The translations under genes and the position numbers were made by a program. From Paraburkholderia sp. Ac-20340 (lineage in GTDB: Bacteria; Pseudomonadota; Gammaproteobacteria; Burkholderiales; Burkholderiaceae), in contig NZ_JAAGPR010000029.1 in the NCBI RefSeq assembly GCF_017104965.1, positions 46,848 to 110,847 of the forward strand: a stretch of 64,000 nucleotides of DNA. The letters run 5' to 3'. Below, in pieces: positions 7,986 to 16,410 of this stretch; the stretch's first letter is position 1, and each line of letters opens with the position of its first letter. Below the pieces are notes generated by a model that was given only the letters and a program-made list of their open reading frames with translations, was not told the DNA's origin and did no database searches.

Positions 7986-8864
7986 GTGGAGCTGGCTCAA
8001 TTGCAGATCTTTCGCGAAATCGCCGATGCAGGCAGCGTGCAGGCCGCCGCGCTGCGGCTGCATCGCGTGCCGTCCAATCTCACGACGCGGCTCAAGCAAC
8101 TGGAAGAAGAACTGGGGGCGGAACTCTTTATCCGCGAAAAGATGCGTCTGCGGCTGTCTGCGACAGGCGCGGCGTTTCTCGACTACACGCGCCGCATCCT
8201 CGATCTCGCCGACGAAGCGAAACTCTCGGTTGCCGGCGACGAACCGCGCGGCGTGCTGCCGCTAGGCTCGCTCGAAAGCACGGCGGCTGTGCGCATTCCG
8301 CCGGTGCTGGCGGCGTTTCATCAGCGCTATCCGGAAGTGGCGCTCGATCTGTCGACCGGGCCGTCGGGCAAGCTGATCGATCGCGTGCTCGAAGGCGAAC
8401 TGGCCGCGGCTTTCGTCGACGGGCCGCTTTCGCATCCGGCGCTCACGGGCGTGCCGGTGTTCAACGAGGAACTGGTGCTGATCTCGGCGGTGAACCGCGC
8501 GCCCATCAAGCGCGCGCAGGACGTGAACGGCGCGAACATCTACGCGTTCCGCTCGAACTGCTCGTATCGGCGAATTTTCGAACGCTGGTTCGAGGAGGAT
8601 TGCGCGGCACCTGGGCGCGTGTTCGAACTGGAGTCGTATCACGGCATGCTGGCGTGTGTTTCGGCGGGCGCGGGGCTCGCGCTGCTGCCCGCGAGCATGC
8701 TGGAAAACATGCCGAGCCGCGCTTCGGTGATGGCGCACACGTTGCCGGTTTCCGTGCGCAATGTGTCGATCCATCTGGTCTGGCGGCGCGATCTGCGCGC
8801 GCCGGCTGCGCTGCGTCGGCTGGTGGACATGCTGGAAGCGCAGGCGCTGGCCGCCGCGCAGTGA
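7986..8864 (+). CDS. ptrR: LysR-family regulator of sad, PtrR/YneJ type
   Basis: This 292-residue LysR regulator has an N-terminal winged helix (about 1-60, with LHRVPSNLTTRLKQLEEELG) and a C-terminal effector domain. It matches E. coli PtrR/YneJ closely: VAGDEP, LGSLESTAAVRIPP, DLSTGPSGKL and NIYAFRSNCSYRRIFE all have direct counterparts. The GTG at 7986, behind GGGAGAGAGG, gives a start that aligns with the E. coli protein; an upstream TTG at 7956 would add ten odd residues. It diverges from sad with a dyad operator between. E. coli PtrR represses sad and takes part in putrescine control; that role is inferred here by homology and synteny. Confidence 0.9.
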   Translation: MELAQLQIFREIADAGSVQAAALRLHRVPSNLTTRLKQLEEELGAELFIREKMRLRLSATGAAFLDYTRRILDLADEAKLSVAGDEPRGVLPLGSLESTAAVRIPPVLAAFHQRYPEVALDLSTGPSGKLIDRVLEGELAAAFVDGPLSHPALTGVPVFNEELVLISAVNRAPIKRAQDVNGANIYAFRSNCSYRRIFERWFEEDCAAPGRVFELESYHGMLACVSAGAGLALLPASMLENMPSRASVMAHTLPVSVRNVSIHLVWRRDLRAPAALRRLVDMLEAQALAAAQ

Positions 8865-8869
8865 AAAGC

Positions 8870-8901
8870 GCCCCGGCACGCGCATGCACCCGTGCCGGGG
8901 C
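8870..8901. terminator. hairpin between convergent ptrR and MFS genes
   Basis: An 11-bp perfect stem, GCCCCGGCACG at 8870-8880 and CGTGCCGGGGC at 8891-8901, lies six bases after the ptrR stop. There is no U-run on the plus strand, but leftward transcripts would meet CUUUU right after the hairpin. It probably serves the convergent pair in both directions. Confidence 0.55.
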
Positions 8902-9019
8902 CAACCCCAGTCCAGACCGGCTCAGCGAGCGGCCCAGGCAGTCTCGGAGAAGACTGGCCGCATCGTAGCAAGCGTGCGCGCAGGCGTGAACGAAGGCTTC
9001 GGCATATCGTAATGAACGC

Positions 9020-10486
9020 TCAATCGTGCGGATGCAAGCGGCGATGCAGCGGCGCCAGCGCCATCGACAGCACCACGCACACGCACAGAATCGCCACCAG
9101 CGCGAACATCGACACCTTGAAGCCCGCCGCGTAATCGAGCGCGCCAGGATGCTCGCCCAGGCGCGCGAAAAAGAGCCCGCCGAGCGTCGCTGCGCCCACG
9201 GCCGCGCCGATCTGCAGCATTGCCGTGACCATGCCCGACGCCACGCCCGCACGCGCCGGTTCGACCTCCGCGAGCACGATCCGCACGACCGAAGGCAGCA
9301 CCAGACCCTGGCCGATACCCATCGCCGCGAGCCCGACGTAGAAGCCCGTGCCCGGCGCCGTGGCGCCCGCGAGCGACGCCGCCGTGGCAAGGCCCAGCGC
9401 GATCATCGCGTAACCCAGCGTCAGCACCCGATATCCGCCGATGCGCGCCACCAGACGCGGCATCAACAAGGGACTCGACAGAAAGCCCACGCCGAACGGC
9501 AGGATCGCGAACCCCGACGCCAGCGGCGTCCAGTGCAGCCCGCTCTGGAGATAAATCCCGTAGCTCAGGAAAAACGCGCTGAGCAGATAGAACAGAAACG
9601 CCAGCGCCAGACCGAGCGCCACGACGGGATTGCGCAACAGCCGCACGTCGAGCAGCGGGTCTTTGCCTGCGGCCAGCGTGCGCAGTTCCACGCGCAGCAG
9701 CAGGCCGAGCACCGGCACCGACGCCGCAAGGCAGAACAGCATCCACGCGGGCCAGCCTTCTTCGCGTCCGCGCGTGAGCGGATACACCAGCATCAGCAGA
9801 AACAGCGAGAGCAGCAGCGTGCCGGGCACGTCGATGCGCGCGCCGCGCGGCGGCCGGCTTTCCGGGATAAACCGCCAACTGCCGAGCAGCGCGAGCACAC
9901 CGATCGGCAGATTGACGAGAAAGATCGCGCGCCAGCCCAGGCCAAACGGATGCAGGCTGATGAGCGCGCCGCCGCCCAACTGGCCGATCACCGCCGCAAC
10001 GCCGAACACGAAACCGTACAGCCCCATCACGCGCACCTGCTCGTGCGGCGCGTAGACGCTGCGGATCGTCGCCAGCACCTGCGGCGCGAGCACGGCGGCG
10101 AACAGGCCTTGCAGGATGCGCCCGAGCACCAGCACCGAAGCGCTCGACGCCAGGCCGCAGAGCGTGGAGGCCAGCACGAAGCCCGCCATGCCGATCATGA
10201 ACATGCGCTTGCGGCCGTAGAGATCGCCCAGCCGCCCGCCGGTGATCTGCGCGACGGCGTTGGCGCACGCGTATGCCGACACCACGAGTTCCAGCTGCGA
10301 CGGGCTGGCGGCGAGCCCGCGGTGTATCGACGGCATCGCCAGATTGACGATGAAGTAATCGACTGGCGGCAGGATCGCGCCGATCAGCAGCACCACGAGC
10401 GCCCAGCCGGAATGACCGTGCGCGGCAGCGCCGCAAGCGGGTGCCGCGGCCACGGGCGGCGCGGCGGTCAGGGTGTTGTCACTCAT
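9020..10486 (-). CDS. MFS transporter, DHA2 (EmrB/QacA) drug-efflux type, 14 TM
   Basis: This 488-residue inner-membrane protein is a proton-driven exporter of the 14-helix DHA2 subfamily. The first helix carries LPPVDYFIVNLAMPSI, motif A reads GGRLGDLYGRKR, and a run LGRILQGLFAAVLAPQVLATI follows, all typical of EmrB/QacA relatives. The start ATG 10486 begins MSDNTLTAAPP; a longer frame to 10711 runs through the divergent promoter and is rejected. It diverges from a LysR gene with a perfect dyad between them, so expression is probably induced by the compound it exports. The substrate cannot be told from sequence. No membrane-fusion partner (emrA) is adjacent. Confidence 0.87.
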   Translation of the reverse strand: MSDNTLTAAPPVAAAPACGAAAHGHSGWALVVLLIGAILPPVDYFIVNLAMPSIHRGLAASPSQLELVVSAYACANAVAQITGGRLGDLYGRKRMFMIGMAGFVLASTLCGLASSASVLVLGRILQGLFAAVLAPQVLATIRSVYAPHEQVRVMGLYGFVFGVAAVIGQLGGGALISLHPFGLGWRAIFLVNLPIGVLALLGSWRFIPESRPPRGARIDVPGTLLLSLFLLMLVYPLTRGREEGWPAWMLFCLAASVPVLGLLLRVELRTLAAGKDPLLDVRLLRNPVVALGLALAFLFYLLSAFFLSYGIYLQSGLHWTPLASGFAILPFGVGFLSSPLLMPRLVARIGGYRVLTLGYAMIALGLATAASLAGATAPGTGFYVGLAAMGIGQGLVLPSVVRIVLAEVEPARAGVASGMVTAMLQIGAAVGAATLGGLFFARLGEHPGALDYAAGFKVSMFALVAILCVCVVLSMALAPLHRRLHPHD

Positions 10487-10587
10487 GACGGACCTTTCTG
10501 GAGAGTTGCGCGGGCGCGTTGCAGCGCACCATCGGCAGGCCATTGTGCTATAGCACGCATCCGGCGGAAAAGCGGGAATAGGTGGTA

Positions 10588-10614
10588 CTATCCATCGACT
10601 TATTCGATGGATAG
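10588..10614. promoter_or_regulatory. perfect 11-bp inverted repeat, operator for the MFS/LysR divergent pair
   Basis: CTATCCATCGA at 10588-10598 and TCGATGGATAG at 10604-10614 form a perfect dyad separated by CTTAT. It sits between the divergent MFS and LysR genes, ending ten bases before the LysR start. An alternative LysR start at 10607 would lie inside the dyad, which argues for the start at 10625. Confidence 0.7.
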
Positions 10615-10624
10615 CGAGGGCAGG

Positions 10625-11497
10625 ATGCGCGGTTTCGAACTCGACCAGTTGCGCTCGTTCACGGTGGTGGCGGACGCGGGCAGCCTCACGGCCGCCGCGC
10701 CCACGCTGCATCTTTCGCAGTCCACCGTGAGCGAGCAGATGCGCAAGCTGGAGGCGCGCGCGGGCGTGCCGCTATTCGTGCGCAGCAAGCGCGGCGTCGA
10801 GACCACGCCGGCCGGCTCGCGGCTGCTGGAACACGCGCGGCGCATCGTGGCGCTCAACGAAGCCGCCTTCGACGATGTGCGCGGCCAGGCGATCAAGGGC
10901 GAGTTGCGCGTCGCCATCACCGATTACTACCGCACCCACGAAGTGGCGGGCATGCTTGCGCGCCTGCGCGAGTGTTATCCGCAGCTGAGCCTGCACGTGA
11001 GCACGATGAAAAGCGTGGAGATCGAGCAGGCGCATGCGCGCGGCCAGATCGATCTGGGCGTGGTGATGAATATGTCGGTGGGCGCCGTGCGGCCCGCGAG
11101 CGGCGACGCGCGCTGGGTGCTGCGCCGCGAGCCTTTGTATTGGGTGGCGTCGCCTGCGCTGGCGGAATCGCTGCCCGATCCGCTGCCGCTCGTGCTGCTG
11201 CCCGGCGACTGCATGCTGCATCAGATCGCGGTGCACGCGCTGCAAGAGCAGGGCCGCGCGTTCGTGATGGGGCATAGCGCGTCGGGCGTGGCGGGCCTGC
11301 AGTCGATGCTGGCGGCGGGGCTGGGCGTGGGCTGCCTGTGCGCGTCGGCGGTGCCGGACGGCCTGGTGCGCCTGAGCGCGCGCTACCGCTTGCCCGCGCT
11401 GCCCGAGGCGGTGTTTTCGCTCACGCCGCCGCTACCCGGCGAAAACGAAACGGTGACGCAGGCGCGCGAGGTGTTGGCGCGCCAGTTGGTGGTGTGA
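10625..11497 (+). CDS. LysR-family regulator of the divergent MFS exporter
   Basis: A 290-residue LysR regulator: winged helix at about 1-60 (AGSLTAAAPTLHLSQSTVSEQ style) and a two-lobed effector domain after about 90. It is short of the usual 300 by only a few residues and looks complete. I take ATG 10625 because it follows GAGGGCAGG and because the other in-frame ATG at 10607 overlaps a perfect operator dyad. It diverges from the DHA2 exporter, the usual arrangement for a local regulator of an efflux gene, and probably also represses itself. Its ligand is unknown. Confidence 0.85.
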   Translation: MRGFELDQLRSFTVVADAGSLTAAAPTLHLSQSTVSEQMRKLEARAGVPLFVRSKRGVETTPAGSRLLEHARRIVALNEAAFDDVRGQAIKGELRVAITDYYRTHEVAGMLARLRECYPQLSLHVSTMKSVEIEQAHARGQIDLGVVMNMSVGAVRPASGDARWVLRREPLYWVASPALAESLPDPLPLVLLPGDCMLHQIAVHALQEQGRAFVMGHSASGVAGLQSMLAAGLGVGCLCASAVPDGLVRLSARYRLPALPEAVFSLTPPLPGENETVTQAREVLARQLVV

Positions 11498-11516
11498 CGG
11501 GGCGATGTGAGCGCGC

Positions 11517-12716
11517 TCACCACTTGATCCGGTGCTTCTCGTCGGTTTCGCGGTGGCGCACGTCGTCGTCGCTATGCAGATAGAGGCTGGTCGTGCTCAG
11601 CGACGCGTGACCGAGGTTGTCGCGCACGAGGCGCAGATCGACATCGCCATCGGCCATATGCGAGCCCGCGCTATGCCGCAGCCAGTGCGCCGACGCGCTT
11701 TCGAGCCGCGCCGCGCGCGCCTGCGCGTGCTCCGCATCGGCTGATCCGACCGTTCCGCCCATCTCGCGCAGCCGTTGCGCGGCGCCCGCGAAAATCCCTT
11801 TGACGATGGTGTGCAGCGCCGTGCGCGTGAGCGGTTTGACCGATTTGCCGATCGGCAGCACGAGCGGCGTGGTTTCATGCGGCGCGGGCAGCGCACTGAG
11901 CTCGCGGGCGCGGCGATAGCGCGTAAGCTCGGTCATCATTTCGGCGGTTGCGGGCACGAGACGGCGGCGCTCGCCTTTGCCGAGCACATCGAGCCACCAG
12001 CGCTCCACGCCCGAACTGTCGCGCCGCACGAAAAAATCGCCCATCGTATTCGTGCCGACTTCGGAAATGCGCAGGCCGCCCAGATACAGCAGCGTGAGCA
12101 GCCAGCGGGTGCGGCCGTGGTGTTCGCGCTGGCGCGCGGTCTCGAGCGGCAGGCTGTCGACGTAAGCCTTCACCTCGTCCCAGAGTTCGCGTTCGAGATA
12201 GCGCGTGATACGCGGCGCCGCGCGGCGCGCGCGCTGACGCGACAGCGAAAGCGGATTCCCCGCCAGATAGCCCGCGCTCACCAGCCAGGAAAACAGCGCG
12301 TTGAGGATCACCATCGCCTGGCGCTGGCTCGTGGCGGAAAGCGGGCCGTAGAACGGCCGCCAGCGCGGATCGTCGCGGGCGTGCTTGCGGCCGCCGCCCG
12401 CGACCCAGCGCGCGGCGGGCTGCGGATCGGCGAGAAATTGCTGATACGCGAGCAGATCCTCATGTGTGAGCGACGACAGCGGCTTGCCCAGTTGCACGAT
12501 GGCCCAGAGCAGCAGGCGCTCGGCTTCCTTGCGGTAGGTCTCGAAAGTGGCCTTCGAATCGGCGATGCGCGCGAGCCACGCGCGGATTGCTTCGAGGTCG
12601 TTGGCCGCCGCGATCTGCATGCGGCCGTGCGCGCGATTGACGCCGTCGCGGCCATCGAGATCGGCGGGCAGTTCGAGAGCGTCGAGCGGACGGGGAGCGA
12701 GCAGGGCGGTGTGCAT
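11517..12716 (-). CDS. tyrosine recombinase (phage-integrase family), orphan
   Basis: This 399-residue site-specific recombinase has a core-binding SAM-like domain (about 40-190) and a C-terminal catalytic domain. The catalytic set is complete: Arg in LYLGGLRISEV, His-x-x-Arg in SAHWLRHSAGSHM, the second His in DNLGHASLSTTS and the nucleophile Tyr in SLYLH. It therefore looks active. ATG 12716 is used; a TTG two codons upstream is possible. No phage gene, integron cassette array or att-like direct repeat is seen beside it, and its base composition matches its neighbours, so it is probably a resident chromosomal recombinase and not part of a recent island. It converges on the LysR gene with only 19 bases between; the 14-base dyad GTGAGCGCGCTCAC at 11507-11520 overlaps its stop. 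Confidence 0.85.
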   Translation of the reverse strand: MHTALLAPRPLDALELPADLDGRDGVNRAHGRMQIAAANDLEAIRAWLARIADSKATFETYRKEAERLLLWAIVQLGKPLSSLTHEDLLAYQQFLADPQPAARWVAGGGRKHARDDPRWRPFYGPLSATSQRQAMVILNALFSWLVSAGYLAGNPLSLSRQRARRAAPRITRYLERELWDEVKAYVDSLPLETARQREHHGRTRWLLTLLYLGGLRISEVGTNTMGDFFVRRDSSGVERWWLDVLGKGERRRLVPATAEMMTELTRYRRARELSALPAPHETTPLVLPIGKSVKPLTRTALHTIVKGIFAGAAQRLREMGGTVGSADAEHAQARAARLESASAHWLRHSAGSHMADGDVDLRLVRDNLGHASLSTTSLYLHSDDDVRHRETDEKHRIKW

Positions 12717-12818
12717 GGGCAAAGCGTGACGGAAACCACGCGGACTATAACGCGGATCGCCCGCTGCCCGAAGGCCGCGCGAGCCTCGATGGAAGGCCCG
12801 CGCGGCGAGTCGCGCCGA

Positions 12819-14576
12819 TTATGCCGTGGCGCTACCGTCGGTCAGGCGCGCTTCGTGATGCGCGGCATGAGAGGTATCGACGCCATTGATTGCGGGCGTC
12901 GCAGCGGGAGACGCCGCGGTGTGCGCGCCCTCGATTGTGCTCGCCACGCCCGGCACCATCGCCGGCAACGACGCGCCGTTCAGGCCGATTTCCTTGAGCA
13001 ACGAATCGACGAGCGGCGCATGCGTGCGGTAAGCCAGCGCCGCCGACATCGCCTGCTCGGCGAGATTGCCGGTTCCGTTGCCGGTTCCAGTGCCCATTGC
13101 GCCCACGCCATCGGCAGCGATGCCGCCCTGACGATTGAGCCCATCGACCTGAATGATCTTGATGCCTTCGATCGACTTCATCGGCTCGACGGTCTGCTCG
13201 ATGATCGACGGCAGCGCCTGCAGCAGCGCGAGCTTGAACTTCAGGCTGGTCTGATCGGAAGAAAGCGTGTTGATTGCGTCGTTCAAGGCGCGTTGCGCTT
13301 CGGCTTCGGCGATGCCTTTCTTGCGGGCCGCCTCGGCCAGCTCGACGATGGCCGTGGCCTGCATCTGCGCGGCTTCGCGTTCCGCGCGCGCCTTGGTCGT
13401 CACGTGCACAGCGCTGGTTTCCGCTTCCTGCGCGGCTTCGATCAGCGCGACCTGCTTGGCGCGGTCGGCTTCGGCGGTGCGGCGCGTGGTTTCCACGAGC
13501 TGCTCGGCCTTGACGGCTTCGGCGAGCGACTCATTGGCGCGCGCCTGGGCTTGCGATTGCGCCTCGGACTTCTGCGCGATGATGATCGCGCGTTCCTGTT
13601 CGGCGATCTGCGTGACCTTGGCCTGCTCGATTTCCTTCACGCGGATTTCGCGGTCGGCTTCCACCTTGCGCGAGCGCACGGCCTGTTCGCGTTCGATCTC
13701 CGACTCCTGCACCTGACGTTCCGCGCCGATACGGCTTTGCTCCGCTTCCTGATGACGCTGCGCCTCGAAGGCGGTGATGCGCGCGTTCTGCTCCGCCGTG
13801 CGCGTCTTCACCTGCTGCTCCTGTTCGAGCTTCATGAAGGCTTCCTGCTGATCGATCTCGAGACGCTTGGAGAGCGCATCGCGATTCTTTTCGCGCACGG
13901 AAACTTCGGTATCCTGCTCGACTTCGTTGCGCTCCTTGCGGCGGCGCTCGGTTTCCTGCGTGAGCTTGGTGAGACCTTCGGCGTCGAACGCATTGTTCGG
14001 ATCGAAGTATTCCTTCGAGGTCTGGTTGAAGTTGGTCAGCGAAACGCTTTCCAGTTCGAGACCGTTCTTGGTGAGGTCTTCTGCGACGGTGTTCTGCACG
14101 CCTTGCACGAATTTTTCGCGCGCGTCCTGCAGATCCTGCATGGTCATTTGCGCGGCGGTGGAGCGCAGCGCATCGACGAACTTGTCGTCCACCAGCGCGC
14201 GCAGATTTTCCGGCGCGAGCGTGCGCTGGCCGAGCGTTTGCGCGGCGGTGGAGACGCCTTCGGCGGTGGGCGCGACGCGCACGAAGAAGGCCACGACGAC
14301 ATCCACGCGCATGCGATCTTTGGTGATCAGGCTGTCACGCGACGCGCGGCTGACTTCGAGCTTCAGCGTGTTCATGTTGATGGGGATGACTTCGTGGAAC
14401 ACCGGCAGCACGACGGCGCCGCCGCTCATGATGACGCGCTGGCCGCCGAGGCCGGTGCGCACGAAGGCGCGTTCTGCCGATGCGCGTACGTAGAGACGCG
14501 CGAAGATCAGGCCGATCAGGCACAGGCCGACGATGACCGCGAGGCCGATGGCGCCGTAGAAGATGATGGTATCCAT
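12819..14576 (-). CDS. yqiK: flotillin-like membrane scaffold protein, YqiK type
   Basis: This 585-residue protein is a flotillin (SPFH/band 7 superfamily) that organises membrane microdomains. An N-terminal membrane helix (about 5-27) is followed by the SPFH domain (about 30-190; GLGGQRVIMSGGAVVLPVFHEV) and a long Ala/Glu-rich coiled coil (about 215-440; EQERAIIIAQKSEAQSQAQA). The C-terminus is Gly/Ala-rich and low in complexity. Length and layout match E. coli YqiK. It lies immediately downstream of yqiJ on the same strand, the E. coli yqiJ-yqiK order, separated by 90 bases containing two GC palindromes. Confidence 0.9.
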   Translation of the reverse strand: MDTIIFYGAIGLAVIVGLCLIGLIFARLYVRASAERAFVRTGLGGQRVIMSGGAVVLPVFHEVIPINMNTLKLEVSRASRDSLITKDRMRVDVVVAFFVRVAPTAEGVSTAAQTLGQRTLAPENLRALVDDKFVDALRSTAAQMTMQDLQDAREKFVQGVQNTVAEDLTKNGLELESVSLTNFNQTSKEYFDPNNAFDAEGLTKLTQETERRRKERNEVEQDTEVSVREKNRDALSKRLEIDQQEAFMKLEQEQQVKTRTAEQNARITAFEAQRHQEAEQSRIGAERQVQESEIEREQAVRSRKVEADREIRVKEIEQAKVTQIAEQERAIIIAQKSEAQSQAQARANESLAEAVKAEQLVETTRRTAEADRAKQVALIEAAQEAETSAVHVTTKARAEREAAQMQATAIVELAEAARKKGIAEAEAQRALNDAINTLSSDQTSLKFKLALLQALPSIIEQTVEPMKSIEGIKIIQVDGLNRQGGIAADGVGAMGTGTGNGTGNLAEQAMSAALAYRTHAPLVDSLLKEIGLNGASLPAMVPGVASTIEGAHTAASPAATPAINGVDTSHAAHHEARLTDGSATA

Positions 14577-14611
14577 TGCGATGTCTGACTCATGTGATGC
14601 CTCTCCCCCGG

Positions 14612-14664
14612 CCCCTCTCCCAGGGGAGAGGGGTGTAAAAAGTCCCTCTCCCGGAGGGAGAGGG
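14612..14664. repeat. paired CCCTCTCCC palindromes between yqiJ and yqiK
   Basis: Two hairpins of the same type lie side by side. The first is CCCCTCTCC at 14612-14620 with GGAGAGGGG at 14625-14633; the second is CCCTCTCCC at 14644-14652 with GGGAGAGGG at 14656-14664. Further CCTCTCCC and GGGAGAGGGAG fragments flank them. This looks like a REP-type intergenic repeat that could attenuate or stabilise the yqiJ-yqiK transcript. Confidence 0.7.
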
Positions 14665-14666
14665 AT

Positions 14667-15326
14667 TTAGGGAGAGGGAGCAGGATCGGGCCTTTTGATC
14701 GCCCGATAGAGCGAACCCGAAACCCGCGTAGTAATCAACACCGTTTGCCCGCGCACAAACACGAGCCCGGCTTCATCCGGTTCGACGCGAACGTAATGCG
14801 CCTGGCCGAATTCATCGACGAAACGCCCTTCAGCCGGATTGCCTTGCGTCGCTTCGCCCGTGACGATACGCACGGCTCGACCAATAAAATCGATCTCCGA
14901 AAGCGCGCTGGTTTCTTCCTGCGGCACGATGCGGCCAATCGGCTTGCCGGTTTTACGCACGAAAACCAGCGCAAGCGGCAGCGCCAGACACGCGGCAAAT
15001 GCAGGCGGCAACATGAAATGAAATAGCCCGTGCAGCACCGATTGCAATAACAGCCCCGCAACCGCAAAGCCCGTGAGAAACAACACCAGTAAAACCAGAA
15101 ACGGCACACGGCCTACATGCAGCCAGCCAAGAAATTGCCCGGCAAGCCCCGCTTCGCCGCCACTCGCCGCGTGATCGATATCGAATTGATGGGCAATCAG
15201 ATTGCCCGCATGCGCGGTGACGCTAAATCCAAATAACAGCGTCACGCTTTCCAGAACGGCAATCACCAGCATGATGCCGATCGCCACGATGAATGGCGCA
15301 TATCCCGCTTGCAGCAAGGAGGTCAT
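14667..15326 (-). CDS. yqiJ: YqiJ-family inner-membrane OB-fold protein, flotillin partner
   Basis: This 219-residue protein resembles YqiJ, a NfeD-like inner-membrane protein encoded beside flotillins. Helices fall at about 10-40 (FIVAIGIMLVIAVLESVTLLFG), 75-98 and 103-122, and the C-terminal 80 residues form the soluble OB-fold domain (VSGSLYRAIKRP at the end). NfeD-type partners help assemble flotillin patches. It is the first gene of a yqiJ-yqiK operon. The ribosome binding site before ATG 15326 is weak. The upstream region is AT-rich and holds repeated AATGCAC motifs that may bind a regulator. Confidence 0.85.
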   Translation of the reverse strand: MTSLLQAGYAPFIVAIGIMLVIAVLESVTLLFGFSVTAHAGNLIAHQFDIDHAASGGEAGLAGQFLGWLHVGRVPFLVLLVLFLTGFAVAGLLLQSVLHGLFHFMLPPAFAACLALPLALVFVRKTGKPIGRIVPQEETSALSEIDFIGRAVRIVTGEATQGNPAEGRFVDEFGQAHYVRVEPDEAGLVFVRGQTVLITTRVSGSLYRAIKRPDPAPSP

Positions 15327-15379
15327 TGAGTTTTTTCTGTTCTGCGTTATCCCGCTGTAAGTTTATATCGTTTTGATGC

Positions 15380-15434
15380 AATGCACTAAATGCACTGCGA
15401 ATAAACGCGCAAATAAACTAATGCGGTGTGCATT
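15380..15434. promoter_or_regulatory. AT-rich yqiJ upstream region with three AATGCAC motifs
   Basis: AATGCAC occurs at 15380-15386 and 15389-15395, nine bases apart, and inverted (GTGCATT) at 15428-15434. The stretch lies 54-108 bases upstream of the yqiJ start in the most AT-rich DNA of the neighbourhood. The spacing suggests a regulator binding site at the yqiJK promoter; the protein is unknown. Confidence 0.35.
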
Positions 15435-15525
15435 AATCTAGCCTTTTGCGCGTAAAAATACCGTAAAGATTAGTGGCTTCGGTGACGGGATAATGACTGT
15501 CGCGAAAACTTAAATTAATTTGCGA

Positions 15526-16374
15526 TTAAACCCTCGCGATCAGAAACGATTCGCCCATTGCGGGCCGCAAACCGTCGCTGCGATCGGCGAAATAACGCGC
15601 GACGATTTCCTCTGTGCCGATATGTTCGGCGTGCGAGAAACCGGCTTCGCGCGCGAGGTCGAGCATCTCCCCGGGCCGGAAGAAGCTCTCGAACGGCGTG
15701 CCCGCCGCCCGCGCGCGCTCGTAGACGGCGGCGTGCTGCGAACGCTCGGGTTCGTCGATCATGTCGAGCGGCAAGGTGAAGGTCATCGCCAGCGTGGTGC
15801 CGGGCGCAAGCTGCGCGATCTCGCGCAACGTAGCCAGATTCGCCGCGCGCGTGAGATACATCGACACGCCCGTGGATGCCACCACCGCGCGCTGCGCGAC
15901 ATCGAAACCCGCGCGCACCAGTTGCGCGCGCCACGATTGTCCAGCCTCGAAATCGACGGCCACGAAGCGCAGCCAGTCCTGCTCGCGAAAACCCAGCTCG
16001 GCGAGACGCTGGCGTTTCCAGCTCTGCGTATCGGGTTGATCGACTTCGTACACGTGCAGGCGCGAGGCGATCTCGGGATGACGCTGCGCGAACGTGTCGA
16101 GCCCCGCGCCCAGCAGCACGTATTGCGTGACGCCTTGCGCGTTCTGTGCGGCGACCAGATCTTCGATCAACCGCGCGCGGCCCACGATCGACGCGCGGTA
16201 GCCACGCGTGCCTTCCGGGTCCATGTCGGGACGTTTGCGCCAGAACACGTCGGGCGCGGCAAGCTGCATGCCGATTTCGTCTTCGAGCACATGCGGTTCG
16301 GCATCGACCTGAACGTGCAGCGCGCGCCAGAGCGCGGTGCGCACGGCGCTGCTATCGGGAATGGATGCGGGCAT
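15526..16374 (-). CDS. class I SAM-dependent methyltransferase (TIGR00027/PPM-type family)
   Basis: This 282-residue cytoplasmic protein belongs to the leucine carboxyl methyltransferase-like family of SAM-dependent methyltransferases (TIGR00027 type). The SAM-binding motif is QYVLLGAGLDTFAQR, followed by the acidic loop VYEVDQPDTQSWKR and later STGVSMYLT, all family hallmarks. ATG 16374 is chosen because AAGGAGA precedes it; the open frame continues ten codons upstream to 16404. Members are widespread in actinobacteria and Burkholderiaceae and few have known substrates. The neighbours give no hint of the target. Confidence 0.85.
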   Translation of the reverse strand: MPASIPDSSAVRTALWRALHVQVDAEPHVLEDEIGMQLAAPDVFWRKRPDMDPEGTRGYRASIVGRARLIEDLVAAQNAQGVTQYVLLGAGLDTFAQRHPEIASRLHVYEVDQPDTQSWKRQRLAELGFREQDWLRFVAVDFEAGQSWRAQLVRAGFDVAQRAVVASTGVSMYLTRAANLATLREIAQLAPGTTLAMTFTLPLDMIDEPERSQHAAVYERARAAGTPFESFFRPGEMLDLAREAGFSHAEHIGTEEIVARYFADRSDGLRPAMGESFLIARV

Positions 16375-16410
16375 CGGCGTCTCCTTGTCGTGCGCAAGCT
16401 GCATAGTGCG

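Noticed and set aside
6527..8968. An 813-codon plus-strand frame running from opposite sad into ptrR
   Set aside because: It crosses two genes in wrong frames; sad and ptrR are supported by full-length homology patterns.
11517..12716. Integrated phage or genomic island marked by the tyrosine recombinase
   Set aside because: No phage genes, tRNA, att-like direct repeats or compositional shift in the flanks.
11775..14588. A 937-codon plus-strand frame opposite the recombinase and flotillin genes
   Set aside because: Composition is low-complexity and it covers two well-supported genes on the other strand; no ribosome binding site.
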